Shown in pieces: positions 54,700 to 62,413 of a stretch of 64,000 bases of DNA. This DNA is from Aureimonas mangrovi (GTDB lineage: Bacteria; Pseudomonadota; Alphaproteobacteria; Rhizobiales; Rhizobiaceae): the NCBI RefSeq assembly GCF_014058705.1, contig NZ_CP059692.1, positions 2,299,001 to 2,363,000 on the forward strand, written 5' to 3'. Within the stretch, counting starts at the first letter, position 1; every line of letters begins with the position of its first letter. A model generated the notes under the pieces. That model was not told where the DNA came from. It saw only the letters and a list, made by a program, of their open reading frames with translations, and made no database searches. Both the position numbers and the translations under genes were made by a program.

Positions 54700-54728
54700 A
54701 GTAGCCATATCGGCTACCCCCATGTCAA
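54700..54728 (-). promoter_or_regulatory. Leftward early promoter (pL-like)
   Basis: On the minus strand there is TTGACA (54728-54723), a 17-base spacer and GCTACT (54705-54700). Operator 54701-54717 covers the spacer end and the -10. The rightward promoter at 55444-55472 has the same TTGACA-N17-GCTACT layout with the same operator placement. Confidence 0.8.
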
Positions 54729-54775
54729 GCAAAAGTAGCCGATACGGCTCTTTCGCGCGTAGCCGCATTGGCTAC
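54701..54775. promoter_or_regulatory. Left operator group: three 17-bp CI/Cro operators
   Basis: There are three copies of the palindrome GTAGCC-N5-GGCTAC. They are 54701-54717 (N5 ATATC), 54735-54751 (N5 GATAC, last two bases degenerate) and 54759-54775 (N5 GCATT). Centre-to-centre spacings are 34 and 24 bases. The first overlaps the leftward promoter, and the third ends nine bases before the CI start codon. Confidence 0.9.
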
Positions 54776-54784
54776 GGTCACGCC

Positions 54785-55423
54785 ATGCAGAACCGCCTCT
54801 CCGAAATCATGCGCCAACGCGGCTTCTCTCGCGAGAAGCTGGCCGAAGCTGTCGATGCTCATCCGATAACCATTTCTAAGCTCGCGTCGGGAACGATGGG
54901 CATGACGACGAAATGGATGGAGAAACTTGGATCTGCACTTGGCGTCTCACCGATCGAAATTCTCATCCCGCCCGCACGCACGCGGAGCGTCCAAGTCCGC
55001 GGCGCCGTACAAGCTGGCGCGTTCGTTGAATCGCTGGACTGGCCGGACCGTGACGACTGGTATGACGTAGCCGTGCCGGACGACGAGCGCTTCCGGCACC
55101 TGCCGCTGTACGCCCGCGAAGCTCGCGGCACGTCCATGAACAAGCGATATCCGGACGGCACCGTCCTGATATTTACGGCACCGTGGGATGACCACGCTAC
55201 GCCGGAGCCAGGCGCGCGATACGTCGTCGAACGCCAGCGACCGGACGGGACTATTGAAGGCACTGTGAAGCGCCTCCATCGCGACCCCGAAGGTGGGCTT
55301 TGGCTGATTGCCGAGTCGGACGACCCACGCTGGCAGAAGCCAATCTCACTCGACGGCGAAGTCGAAGATGAGATCGTCCGCATAGTCGGACGAGTTCGCT
55401 ACGCGGTCACCAGGGAGGAGTAG
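54785..55423 (+). CDS. CI-type repressor with HTH and S24 (LexA-like) self-cleavage domain
   Basis: This 212-residue protein starts MQNRLSEIMRQRGFSREKLAEAVDAHPITISKLASG, an HTH_3 domain. The C-terminal peptidase S24 domain has a predicted cleavage bond Ala77-Gly78 in AVQAGAF, nucleophile Ser117 in RGTSMN and base Lys162 in GTVKRL. It should maintain lysogeny and be inactivated by RecA-stimulated self-cleavage after DNA damage. Operators flank the gene on both sides, and its TAG stop is inside operator 55420-55436, so binding there could also affect its own transcription. Confidence 0.93.
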   Translation: MQNRLSEIMRQRGFSREKLAEAVDAHPITISKLASGTMGMTTKWMEKLGSALGVSPIEILIPPARTRSVQVRGAVQAGAFVESLDWPDRDDWYDVAVPDDERFRHLPLYAREARGTSMNKRYPDGTVLIFTAPWDDHATPEPGARYVVERQRPDGTIEGTVKRLHRDPEGGLWLIAESDDPRWQKPISLDGEVEDEIVRIVGRVRYAVTREE

Positions 55424-55471
55424 CCAATACGGCTACGACCCTATTGACAATGCCGTAGCCGATATGGCTAC
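55420..55471. promoter_or_regulatory. Right operator group: two 17-bp operators
   Basis: Two palindromes GTAGCC-N5-GGCTAC lie at 55420-55436 (N5 AATAC) and 55455-55471 (N5 GATAT), with centres 35 bases apart. The first contains the CI stop codon; the second overlaps the rightward promoter -10. Together with the three on the left they bracket the repressor gene. Confidence 0.9.
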
Positions 55472-55472
55472 T
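55444..55472 (+). promoter_or_regulatory. Rightward early promoter (pR-like)
   Basis: TTGACA (55444-55449), a 17-base spacer and GCTACT (55467-55472) form the promoter, with operator 55455-55471 in the spacer and -10. It should drive genes from 55505 to the integrase. The expected start near 55479 leaves a short leader with GGAG before GTG 55505. Confidence 0.8.
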
Positions 55473-55504
55473 TGCTTCAATCCCGACCCGGATTGGAGTT
55501 TTCG

Positions 55505-55825
55505 GTGTTGTACCATTCCCTTCCCCATACCGGCCGCGTTTCCTCCCGCGCTGCCGGTGGCGCGGCGCCCCTGATCGGAGGGGCCTTGTCCGCCCTCCCG
55601 TCGGGGGCGCGCGCCTTCCGTGACGACCGCTCGCTCGAGGAGCGGCTGACGGATGCGAGCCAGACCGGCATGGCCGTCTGGCTCGACCCGGCGCCGGCCA
55701 GCGGCGAGGTCATGTGGCCCGCCCGCACCGTCCTCGTGGCGCTGGTCGGCGCGGCCTGCGTCGGCATGTTGGCCGGCGCGGCGCTGATCCATGCCCACGG
55801 CACGCTCGCGAGGGCGTTCTCATGA
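55505..55825 (+). CDS. Small membrane protein, first gene of rightward early operon
   Basis: This is a 106-residue protein from GTG 55505, with GGAG six bases upstream. The first ~70 residues are polar; a single membrane helix (TVLVALVGAACVGMLAGAALI) lies at ~75-96. No family was recognised. Being the first product after induction, it might alter the membrane or exclude other phages, but there is no direct evidence. Confidence 0.6.
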   Translation: MLYHSLPHTGRVSSRAAGGAAPLIGGALSALPSGARAFRDDRSLEERLTDASQTGMAVWLDPAPASGEVMWPARTVLVALVGAACVGMLAGAALIHAHGTLARAFS

Positions 55826-55962
55826 TCGAGTGGCTGTTCCCGAACCCTCAGGACGGCAGCGTCGAGACCGGCGGCTGGCTTCACGCCCTCGCCTCTCTCG
55901 CCAGCCTCCCGCTCGGCGGCCTCGGCGCCGTCGTCATCCTCATCGCGATGGGGGTGATCTGA
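55822..55962 (+). CDS. Small membrane protein
   Basis: This 46-residue protein starts MIEWLFPNPQDGSVETGGWL and ends in a single hydrophobic helix (LGGLGAVVILIAMGVI). ATG overlaps the upstream stop (ATGA), and its own stop overlaps the next start (TGATG). Function is unknown; the frame is too short for family recognition. Confidence 0.55.
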   Translation: MIEWLFPNPQDGSVETGGWLHALASLASLPLGGLGAVVILIAMGVI

Positions 55963-56630
55963 TGCGAGACCACCAGACACGCGTCGGGGCGTGGATGATC
56001 GACTGCTTCGGCGAGGAGGTCAGTGCCGACAAAACCGAGCGGGCGGACCGGTTCATCGAAGAGGCGTTGGAACTGGCGCAGGCGACTGGTTGGACGGCCG
56101 ATCGCGGACACGCACTCGTCGATTACGTCTTCGGTCGTCCTGTCGGAGAGCCCGGGCAGGAAGTGGGCGGCGTGATGGTGACGCTCGCCGCCTTGTGCAA
56201 CGTGCACGGGATCGACATCGATGCTGAGGCGCGCCGGGAAGTCGATCGCATCACGCAGCCCGATATCGTCCTCAAGATCCGCGCCAAGCAAGCGGCAAAG
56301 CCGACGGGGTCAGCCTTGCCGGTTGCCACAGCTTCGGCAGTTGCCGCGACCGCGCTCTCGCCCGCTCAGCGTGAGATCGCGCGTCATGCCCTCGGCCTCG
56401 ATGGTCGCCGCCGCCAGTCCTACCGCAACCACTACGTCGCCGGCGAAGGCGGCGACGATTTCGTCACACTGCGCGAAATGGTTGAGGCTGGCTTCGCGCG
56501 GCAGCACCGCGCCTCGCCGCTCTCCGGCGGCGACCCGATCTTCACGCTCACCCGCGCCGGCGCCGAACGCGCTCTCGATCCGGGCGAGAACCTGAAGCCT
56601 GAGCACTTCCCGATCATCGGAGCCGACTGA
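55962..56630 (+). CDS. MazG-like nucleotide pyrophosphohydrolase fused to C-terminal phage domain
   Basis: This 222-residue protein has an N-terminal all-helical NTP-PPase domain (ADRFIEEALELAQATGW with the conserved EExxE-like acidic helix, then VDYVFGRPVGEPGQEVGGVMVTLAALCNVHGIDID). It probably hydrolyses (d)NTPs or alarmones. After a short Ala-rich linker, a second domain (LSPAQREIARHALGLDG to TLTRAGAERAL, residues ~130-205) looks like a small winged-helix or ribosomal-like module found alone in other phages. The fusion is notable. Confidence 0.8.
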   Translation: MRDHQTRVGAWMIDCFGEEVSADKTERADRFIEEALELAQATGWTADRGHALVDYVFGRPVGEPGQEVGGVMVTLAALCNVHGIDIDAEARREVDRITQPDIVLKIRAKQAAKPTGSALPVATASAVAATALSPAQREIARHALGLDGRRRQSYRNHYVAGEGGDDFVTLREMVEAGFARQHRASPLSGGDPIFTLTRAGAERALDPGENLKPEHFPIIGAD

Positions 56631-56815
56631 TGGCTGGCTTCCGCGTCCACTTCGACGGGCGCGGACCCGTTTTCGTCACGGCCGAGACACCGGACGCCGC
56701 CCGCAAGCTCGCCGTCCAGCGCGAGCCCGGTGCCCGCATCACCAAGATCAAGCTCGACCGGGTTTCGCCCGGCCCGCGCGGCACCCGCCGCATCACCAGA
56801 GGAGACCTCGCATGA
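56630..56815 (+). CDS. Small hypothetical protein
   Basis: This 61-residue protein starts MAGFRVHFDGRGPVFVTAETPDAARKLA and ends in a basic stretch. The pattern resembles small phage proteins with one beta-hairpin and a helix. It overlaps both neighbours by 1-4 bases, which supports expression. Function is unknown. Confidence 0.6.
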   Translation: MAGFRVHFDGRGPVFVTAETPDAARKLAVQREPGARITKIKLDRVSPGPRGTRRITRGDLA

Positions 56816-57099
56816 ACATCGACGCCGCGACCCTCGTCGCCAACGCCCAGGCGCGCAAGGCTGCGCTCGCCGCTGCCAACGCGCCCACGGCCCGCCGCAA
56901 GGCCGCGCCCGGCCCCGTCACCGCGGAAGACGCCGTCGTGCGCCGGCTGTCCGACGACATGATCGACATCGCGGCGGCCAAGGGCTGCGCGGAAGAGGTC
57001 GATCTCCTCAACCGCGGCCATTCGCTCGCGGCGCTGCGCAAGTACGGCGACCGCGCCCGCGAGATCGCCAACCGCGCGGTGGTGCGGAGGGTCGCATGA
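56812..57099 (+). CDS. Small hypothetical protein
   Basis: This 95-residue helical protein starts MNIDAATLVANAQARKAALAAAN, with a core ALRKYGDRAREIANRAVVRR. It overlaps the next start by ATGA. No family was recognised. Confidence 0.6.
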   Translation: MNIDAATLVANAQARKAALAAANAPTARRKAAPGPVTAEDAVVRRLSDDMIDIAAAKGCAEEVDLLNRGHSLAALRKYGDRAREIANRAVVRRVA

Positions 57100-57434
57100 A
57101 GATCGTGCGCGAGCCGCAGGTTCTCCTCGGCATGCTGGAGGGCGGCGAATTCGTCGGCAAGCTCCAGAACGAAATGAACGCGGCTCTGACCGCGCTCAAC
57201 GAGGCAGCCGGGCCCAAGGGTAAGGCCGCCGGCCACGTCACCGTGAAGTTCGGCCTCAAGGTCGAGGCCGGCATGGTGACGATCACCCCCGACATCACGG
57301 CCAAGAAGCCGAAGGAGGAGTTCGGCTCCTCTGTCTTCTGGGTCACGGAAGACGGCGACCTCTCCACCCAGCACCCGCGCCAGTCCGACATGTTCGACGG
57401 CCCGCGCGAAATCCGCGACCGCGACGCCGGCTGA
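57096..57434 (+). CDS. Hypothetical phage protein
   Basis: This 112-residue protein starts MKIVREPQVLLGMLEGGEFVGKLQNEM. A beta-rich middle (GHVTVKFGLKVEAGMVTITPDITAKKPKE) is followed by an acidic tail with FDGPREI. Proteins of this pattern often precede DUF2303 genes in alphaproteobacterial phages. Function is unknown. Confidence 0.65.
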   Translation: MKIVREPQVLLGMLEGGEFVGKLQNEMNAALTALNEAAGPKGKAAGHVTVKFGLKVEAGMVTITPDITAKKPKEEFGSSVFWVTEDGDLSTQHPRQSDMFDGPREIRDRDAG

Positions 57435-57479
57435 CGGCGCCGCACCCTTTTCCTGCCATCCGCTCAACAGGAGGACGCC

Positions 57480-58502
57480 ATGTCCGACACCGCAACGCAT
57501 ACCTCTGCCGAACCGCAGGTCTTCAACTCGACCACGTCCGTCGGCGAGGCCTTCAGTCTGGACGGCGACGCCGTCGAGAAGCTGGCGACACTCGGCGCGC
57601 GCGCCACCGGCATCGACATCGTCGAGGTCAAGGACACCGCCGGCGACGCTGGCCTGCCGGACTCCTTCCCTGTCGCTGTCATTCACGGCGACAATCCCAA
57701 GCTCGCCAGCGTGAAGAGCTTCGCCGAGGAGTGGCGCGAATACCCCGAGCACCGCCGCGGCATCGCGCATGTCGGCGATGTCGAGAGCTTCATTGAGCTG
57801 ACGAACCGCCACAAGACGGACCATTCCGTCGTCTTCGCGCAGTCGGACTGGCGCAAGCCATCGCTCACGTCGGTGATCGACTATCACGACATCGAGCCCG
57901 ATGCCCGCGCCGGCTTTGGCCGCCACCGGGTTCACTACGCCTTCCCGTTCTCGGACGAGTGGAAGACCTGGCTGGAGCATGACGGCAAGCCGATGGACCA
58001 GCGCGAGTTCGCCGAGTTCATCGAGGAGCGTGCGCCGGACATGACGACGCTCACGGGGGGCGAGGCCGCGCAGCACGCGAGCGAAATGCAGGTGTCGGCG
58101 ATCGGCACGCCGGCGCAGATCTTCGAACTCGCACGCGGCCTCGAGATCAACGTCGGCGGCAAGGTGAAGCAGAACGTCAAGCTGCAGAGCGGCGAGGCGA
58201 AGATCGCCTTCGAGGAGGAGCACACCGGCAAGGACGGTCAGCCGCTCACCGTGCCCGGTGCCTTCGCCCTGATGATCCCGCTCTTCTACAACGAGGACCC
58301 GATCGTCATCCCCGTGCGCCTGCGCTACCGCATGGTCGGCGGCTCGATCGTCTGGCTCTACAAGCTCTTCCGCGTCGACCGGCTCGTCGCCGAGGCGGTG
58401 CGCAACGCCAAGAACGACGTCGCGGCGCAGACCGGTCTCGAGGTCTACGAGGGCGCCCCGGAAATGTCGGCGTCTGGCACGCCTGTCGGCGCGGCGGGCT
58501 GA
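57480..58502 (+). CDS. DUF2303 family phage protein
   Basis: This 340-residue protein starts MSDTATHTSAEPQVFNSTTSVGEAF. Segments AEEWREYPEHRRGIAHVGDVESFIELTNRHKTDHSVVFAQ, VIDYH and GFGRHRVHYAFPFSDEWKTWLEHDGKPMDQREFAEFIEE match the DUF2303 (YfdQ-like) family. It is widespread in phage early or recombination regions but of unknown function. A GGAGGAC site precedes the ATG. Confidence 0.88.
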   Translation: MSDTATHTSAEPQVFNSTTSVGEAFSLDGDAVEKLATLGARATGIDIVEVKDTAGDAGLPDSFPVAVIHGDNPKLASVKSFAEEWREYPEHRRGIAHVGDVESFIELTNRHKTDHSVVFAQSDWRKPSLTSVIDYHDIEPDARAGFGRHRVHYAFPFSDEWKTWLEHDGKPMDQREFAEFIEERAPDMTTLTGGEAAQHASEMQVSAIGTPAQIFELARGLEINVGGKVKQNVKLQSGEAKIAFEEEHTGKDGQPLTVPGAFALMIPLFYNEDPIVIPVRLRYRMVGGSIVWLYKLFRVDRLVAEAVRNAKNDVAAQTGLEVYEGAPEMSASGTPVGAAG

Positions 58503-58507
58503 TCGCC

Positions 58508-59644
58508 ATGCCCGTCGCCTTCACCGTCCGCGTCGAGGTCCTGCGCGCGCTCGTCGAGCGCGTCGAGAAGATCGTGGAGCGCCGCAACACGATCCCGATC
58601 CTGTCGAACCTCGCGCTGGCGGTGGAGGCGGACGGGCGCATCCGCGTCACCGGGACCGATCTCGACATCTGGGCCATTGCCACCGCGCCGGAAGCGTCTG
58701 CGACAGTCGGCGAGGCCGGCGAGACGACGGTCCCGGCCGCGCTCCTCAAAGACATCTGCGGCAAGCTCGACAAGGGCGCCGAGCTGCGCTTCGCATCCAG
58801 CGGCACGCAGGTGACGCTCTCCTCGGGTCGCTCGCGCTTCAAGCTCAACGAGCTGCCGACGGCGGACTTCCCCGACCCGGCCGAGCGCGAGGCCGCCTGC
58901 ACCTTCCAGCTCTCGGCCGAGCAGTTGACGGCCGTGCGCTCGCGCTGCGGCTTCGCGATCTCCACCGAGGAGACGCGCTATTACCTCAACGGGGTCTTCT
59001 GGCACCGCGACGAGCAGCACCCCGAATGCCTGACGAGCGTGGCGACGGACGGGCACCGCCTGGCGCTCCTGCGCATCCCGATCGCGGCAGACATCGCGGA
59101 GCTGCCCGGTGTCATCATCCCGCGCAAGACGGTCGAGCGCGCCTTCGATCTTCTCGCCTCGTCGTGCGGCGAGGAAGAGCTCGTCGAGATTGATGTCGAA
59201 GAGAACGGGATCGTTCTGGAGACGCAGGCGCTGCGCATCGTCTCCAAGGTGATCGACGGCAAGTTCCCGGACTATGTCCGCGTCATACCCACCGCTAATG
59301 ACAAGATCGTCGAGGTCGAGAGCGTCGCGCTGAAAGCGGCGGTCGATCGCGTGCGCACGGTCTCGGCCGAGCGCGGGCGCGGCGTGCGCTGCGCCTTCGC
59401 CGGCGAAACGCTGACGCTCTCGATGGCCTCGCCAGACGCCGGCGACGCCACCGACGAGGTCACGCTCTACGGCGCGCCGGTCGAACTCGAGATCGGCTTC
59501 AACGGCCAGTACATCCTGCAGGCGCTCGACACCTTCGACGGCGCGCGTGTGCGCCTGGCCATGAACGACGCGGGCTCGCCCGCCGTCCTCTCCAACCCCA
59601 GCGACGCCGACCGCCTCGTCGTCCTGATGCCGATGAGGGTGTGA
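58508..59644 (+). CDS. Phage-encoded DNA polymerase III beta (sliding clamp)
   Basis: This 378-residue protein has three repeats of the beta-clamp fold. Landmarks are RNTIPILSNLALAVEADGRIRVTGTDLDIWA, LPTADFPDPAE, TSVATDGHRLALLRI, VIDGKFPDYVRVIPT and the C-terminal RLVVLMPMRV with MPMR, as in bacterial DnaN. Length is normal. The clamp tethers polymerase. The phage brings no DNA polymerase, so the clamp presumably recruits host Pol III to phage forks. It lies far from any dnaA or recF context, confirming a phage copy. Confidence 0.93.
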   Translation: MPVAFTVRVEVLRALVERVEKIVERRNTIPILSNLALAVEADGRIRVTGTDLDIWAIATAPEASATVGEAGETTVPAALLKDICGKLDKGAELRFASSGTQVTLSSGRSRFKLNELPTADFPDPAEREAACTFQLSAEQLTAVRSRCGFAISTEETRYYLNGVFWHRDEQHPECLTSVATDGHRLALLRIPIAADIAELPGVIIPRKTVERAFDLLASSCGEEELVEIDVEENGIVLETQALRIVSKVIDGKFPDYVRVIPTANDKIVEVESVALKAAVDRVRTVSAERGRGVRCAFAGETLTLSMASPDAGDATDEVTLYGAPVELEIGFNGQYILQALDTFDGARVRLAMNDAGSPAVLSNPSDADRLVVLMPMRV

Positions 59645-59646
59645 CG

Positions 59647-59901
59647 ATGGCTGACGAACTCCCCATCACCGCGCAGATGCTGAAGGACCTGCGCAAGCTC
59701 GAGGAATCGGGCTGGATCGGCTGCGCGCGCGGCCGGGGCGCCTGGCGCGGCACGGGCGGCAACATCGGCCTGCACGATGCGCCGATGCTCACGCAGGCCC
59801 GCCTCGCCCGCAAGGTCTACAAGGGCCGCGCTCCGCGGATCGTCATCACCGAACGGGGCCGCAAGCTGCTCGCCAGCCGTGAACGGAGGAGCGACGCATG
59901 A
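59647..59901 (+). CDS. Small hypothetical protein upstream of cytosine methyltransferase
   Basis: This 84-residue protein starts MADELPITAQMLKDLRKLEESGWIG. It ends with a winged-helix-like APRIVITERGRKLLASRERR. The pattern (R-x-x-I-T-x-x-G-R-x-L-L) is typical of the C-terminal strand-helix of small DNA-binding domains, and the C-terminal domain of 55962-56630 looks similar. It overlaps the methyltransferase start. Confidence 0.6.
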   Translation: MADELPITAQMLKDLRKLEESGWIGCARGRGAWRGTGGNIGLHDAPMLTQARLARKVYKGRAPRIVITERGRKLLASRERRSDA

Positions 59902-61958
59902 ACGCGCACACCTTCCCGCATTCCTTGCCGCTCATCGTCGACAGCTTCGCCGGCGGCGGCGGCGCCTCGACCGGGATCGAGACGGCGCTCGGCCGCTCGC
60001 CGGACGTGGCGATCAACCACTCGGCCGACGCGCTCGCGATGCACGAGGTCAACCACCCCGATACGATCCACCTGGACAGCAACATCTGGGACGTGTCGCC
60101 GCTGGAGGTGACGAAGGGTCGGCACCTCGGCCTCTTCTGGGCCTCGCCGGACTGCAAGCACTTCTCGAAGGCCAAGGGCGGAAAGCCGATGGACCGCAAC
60201 ATCCGCGATCTCGCGTGGATCGTGGTGCGCTGGGCCGAGGAGGCGAAGCCCGATGTCATCATCCTCGAGAACGTCGAGGAGTTCCGCACGTGGGGCCCGC
60301 TCTGCAACGAGGGCAAGCCCATCCCCGAAATGCGCGGGCTGATCTTCGAGCAGTGGATGAAGCGTCTGCGCAAGGCCGGCTATCGCTGCCAGTGGCGCGA
60401 GCTGCGCGCCTGCGACTATGGCGCGCCGACCATCCGCAAGCGCTTCTTCATGATCGCCCGGCGCGACGGCCAGCGGATCGTGTGGCCCCAGCGCACGCAC
60501 GGCGACCCGAAGAACGCCGCCGACGCGAAGCTGATCCGTAAGGGCAAGCTCCTGCCGTGGCGCACGGCCGCCGAAATCATCGACTGGTCGCTGCCATGCC
60601 CGTCGATCTTCGACACAGCCGAGGAGATCAAGGCGAAGCACGGTGTGCGCGCGGTGCGCCCGCTGGCCGATGCGACCATGCGCCGGATCGCGCGCGGCGT
60701 GTCGCGCTACGTGCTGGAGGCGGCCAAGCCCTACATCGTGAAGTTCCAGACCGGCGCGACCGGCCACGCGATCGACGAACCGCTGGCGACCGTGACGGCC
60801 AACAGCTTCGTTAAGCGTCCCGGCGGCGCGGCGCCGCTCGGCGTCGTGGTGCCGTCGATCGTCCGAACCGACATGGCAAGCGCGGCGGATCGCAACGGCG
60901 TCCACTCTCTTGAGGATCCTCTCAACACCGTGACGACATCGGGCTCGTTTGCCCTTGTCACGCCCGTCATCACCGCCGCCCAGCATGGAGGCTCGGTGCG
61001 CGCGGCCGACGAACCCATCCACACCATCACCGCCAGCCCGAAGGATCAGAACGCCGTCATCGTGCCGACGCTGGTCGGCTGCGGCGGACGCGCGGGCCAG
61101 AGCGCACCGCGCGGCGGCGACGAACCCCTCGGCACGATGACGGCCAAGGCTGATGGATGCGTCGCGGCTGTGCATCTTTCCCGGTTCACGCAGAACGGCG
61201 TCGGATCGAGCATGGATGAGCCGGTCGACACCGTCATGGCGGGCGCGCCGAAGTTCGGCGTCGTCGCGGCGACGATGGTGCAGACCGGCTACGGCGAGCG
61301 CGAGGGGCAGGCGCCGCGCGCGCTCGACATCGATCGCCCCATCGGCACGCAGGTCGGCGGCGCGGCCAAGCACGCCGTGGTGTCCGCCTTCCTCGCGCAG
61401 CACAACAGCGACAGCCGGCGCATCGGCGGCGTGAACCCCGGCCGCCCGGCCGATGAGCCTCTCGCGACACTCACTACGGCGGGCGCTCAGCAGGCCGTCG
61501 TCGCCGCGCACATTCAGAACATGCGAGGCAGCGACCGGCGCGATGCGCCAGCCGATGGCCCGCTGCCGACGCTCTCGGCGCAGGGTACGCACGCCGCTCT
61601 GATCTCGGGCTTCCTGACGAAATACTACGGCGAGGCGCTGCCGAACCAGGCGATCGATGAGCCGGTGCACACCGTAACGACGAAGCCGAGGCACGGGCTC
61701 GTCACGGTCGACATCGACGGCGAGACTTATGCCATCGCCGATATCGGCATGCGGATGCTGACGCCGCGCGAGCGCTTCCGCGCCCAGGGCTTCCCCGACA
61801 GCTACATCATCGACCGGCGTCCGGACGGCTCGCCGATCTCGGCGACGGTGCAGGGATCATGCTGCGGCAACTCGGTATGCCCGCCGCTTGCCGCGGCGCT
61901 CGTCTCGGCCAACTGCGCGCATCTCGCCGTCGCGCCGACGATGGAGGCTGCGGAGTAA
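59898..61958 (+). CDS. DNA cytosine-C5 methyltransferase with ~9 internal repeats
   Basis: This 686-residue enzyme transfers methyl to cytosine C5. Motif I is SFAGGGGAS (~16-24). The catalytic loop is SPDCKHFS with Cys86, where PDC replaces the usual PCQ. ENVEEF is at ~124, motif VIII is RKRFFMIARR (~180-189), and motifs IX/X lie in LTPRERFRAQGFP (~621) and GNSVCPP. Between motif VIII and IX, at ~291-606 where the target recognition domain belongs, there are about nine imperfect repeats of the form DEPLxTVT followed by a beta strand. Usual Dcm proteins are ~330-450 residues. This may protect phage DNA from several restriction enzymes. Confidence 0.92.
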   Translation: MNAHTFPHSLPLIVDSFAGGGGASTGIETALGRSPDVAINHSADALAMHEVNHPDTIHLDSNIWDVSPLEVTKGRHLGLFWASPDCKHFSKAKGGKPMDRNIRDLAWIVVRWAEEAKPDVIILENVEEFRTWGPLCNEGKPIPEMRGLIFEQWMKRLRKAGYRCQWRELRACDYGAPTIRKRFFMIARRDGQRIVWPQRTHGDPKNAADAKLIRKGKLLPWRTAAEIIDWSLPCPSIFDTAEEIKAKHGVRAVRPLADATMRRIARGVSRYVLEAAKPYIVKFQTGATGHAIDEPLATVTANSFVKRPGGAAPLGVVVPSIVRTDMASAADRNGVHSLEDPLNTVTTSGSFALVTPVITAAQHGGSVRAADEPIHTITASPKDQNAVIVPTLVGCGGRAGQSAPRGGDEPLGTMTAKADGCVAAVHLSRFTQNGVGSSMDEPVDTVMAGAPKFGVVAATMVQTGYGEREGQAPRALDIDRPIGTQVGGAAKHAVVSAFLAQHNSDSRRIGGVNPGRPADEPLATLTTAGAQQAVVAAHIQNMRGSDRRDAPADGPLPTLSAQGTHAALISGFLTKYYGEALPNQAIDEPVHTVTTKPRHGLVTVDIDGETYAIADIGMRMLTPRERFRAQGFPDSYIIDRRPDGSPISATVQGSCCGNSVCPPLAAALVSANCAHLAVAPTMEAAE

Positions 61959-62413
61959 TGGCGAAGGACCCGCTGATGCGCGCCCGCGCGCGACCTGATC
62001 CGGCCGAGTGGCACGACGACGAGCTGATGACGCTCTTCGAAGCCGTTGGCGTCTTCTGGCCCGAAGGCCCGCTCACCGTCGCTTCGCTGCGCACGGAGAT
62101 CCGCAACGGCTCGTTGACCGCCGAACGCATCGCGGGCAAGGATTTGGTCACGCCGAGATCCCTGAAGGAGATGCGCCAGCGATGCCGAGGCCAACGAAGC
62201 CCCCGCGCCTCTACCTCCGCCAGAGACGGGGCCGCGAAGGATCATGGGTCATCCTCGACGGCGGTGATGAAATCGGCACAGGCTGCGGCGCTGGAGACCG
62301 TCAAGGCGCTGAGAGAGAGCTCGCGCGCCACCTCACGCGAAAATACACGCCGAAGGTCGGCGGATCGAACCCCTCCGCGCTGCGCGTCGCGGACATCCTC
62401 ACCCACCATCTGA
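61958..62413 (+). CDS. Excisionase-like winged-helix protein overlapping integrase
   Basis: This 151-residue frame starts at ATG 61958, overlapping the methyltransferase stop (TAATG). Residues ~25-75 (MTLFEAVGVFWPEGPLTVASLRTEIRNGSLTAERIAGKDLVTPRSLKEM) are an excisionase/MerR-like HTH typical of small genes upstream of phage integrases. Residues ~76-151 are Ser/Arg/Ala-rich and encoded out of frame within the integrase N-terminus (232-base overlap), so the functional part is probably the first ~75 residues. Confidence 0.75.
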   Translation: MAKDPLMRARARPDPAEWHDDELMTLFEAVGVFWPEGPLTVASLRTEIRNGSLTAERIAGKDLVTPRSLKEMRQRCRGQRSPRASTSARDGAAKDHGSSSTAVMKSAQAAALETVKALRESSRATSRENTRRRSADRTPPRCASRTSSPTI

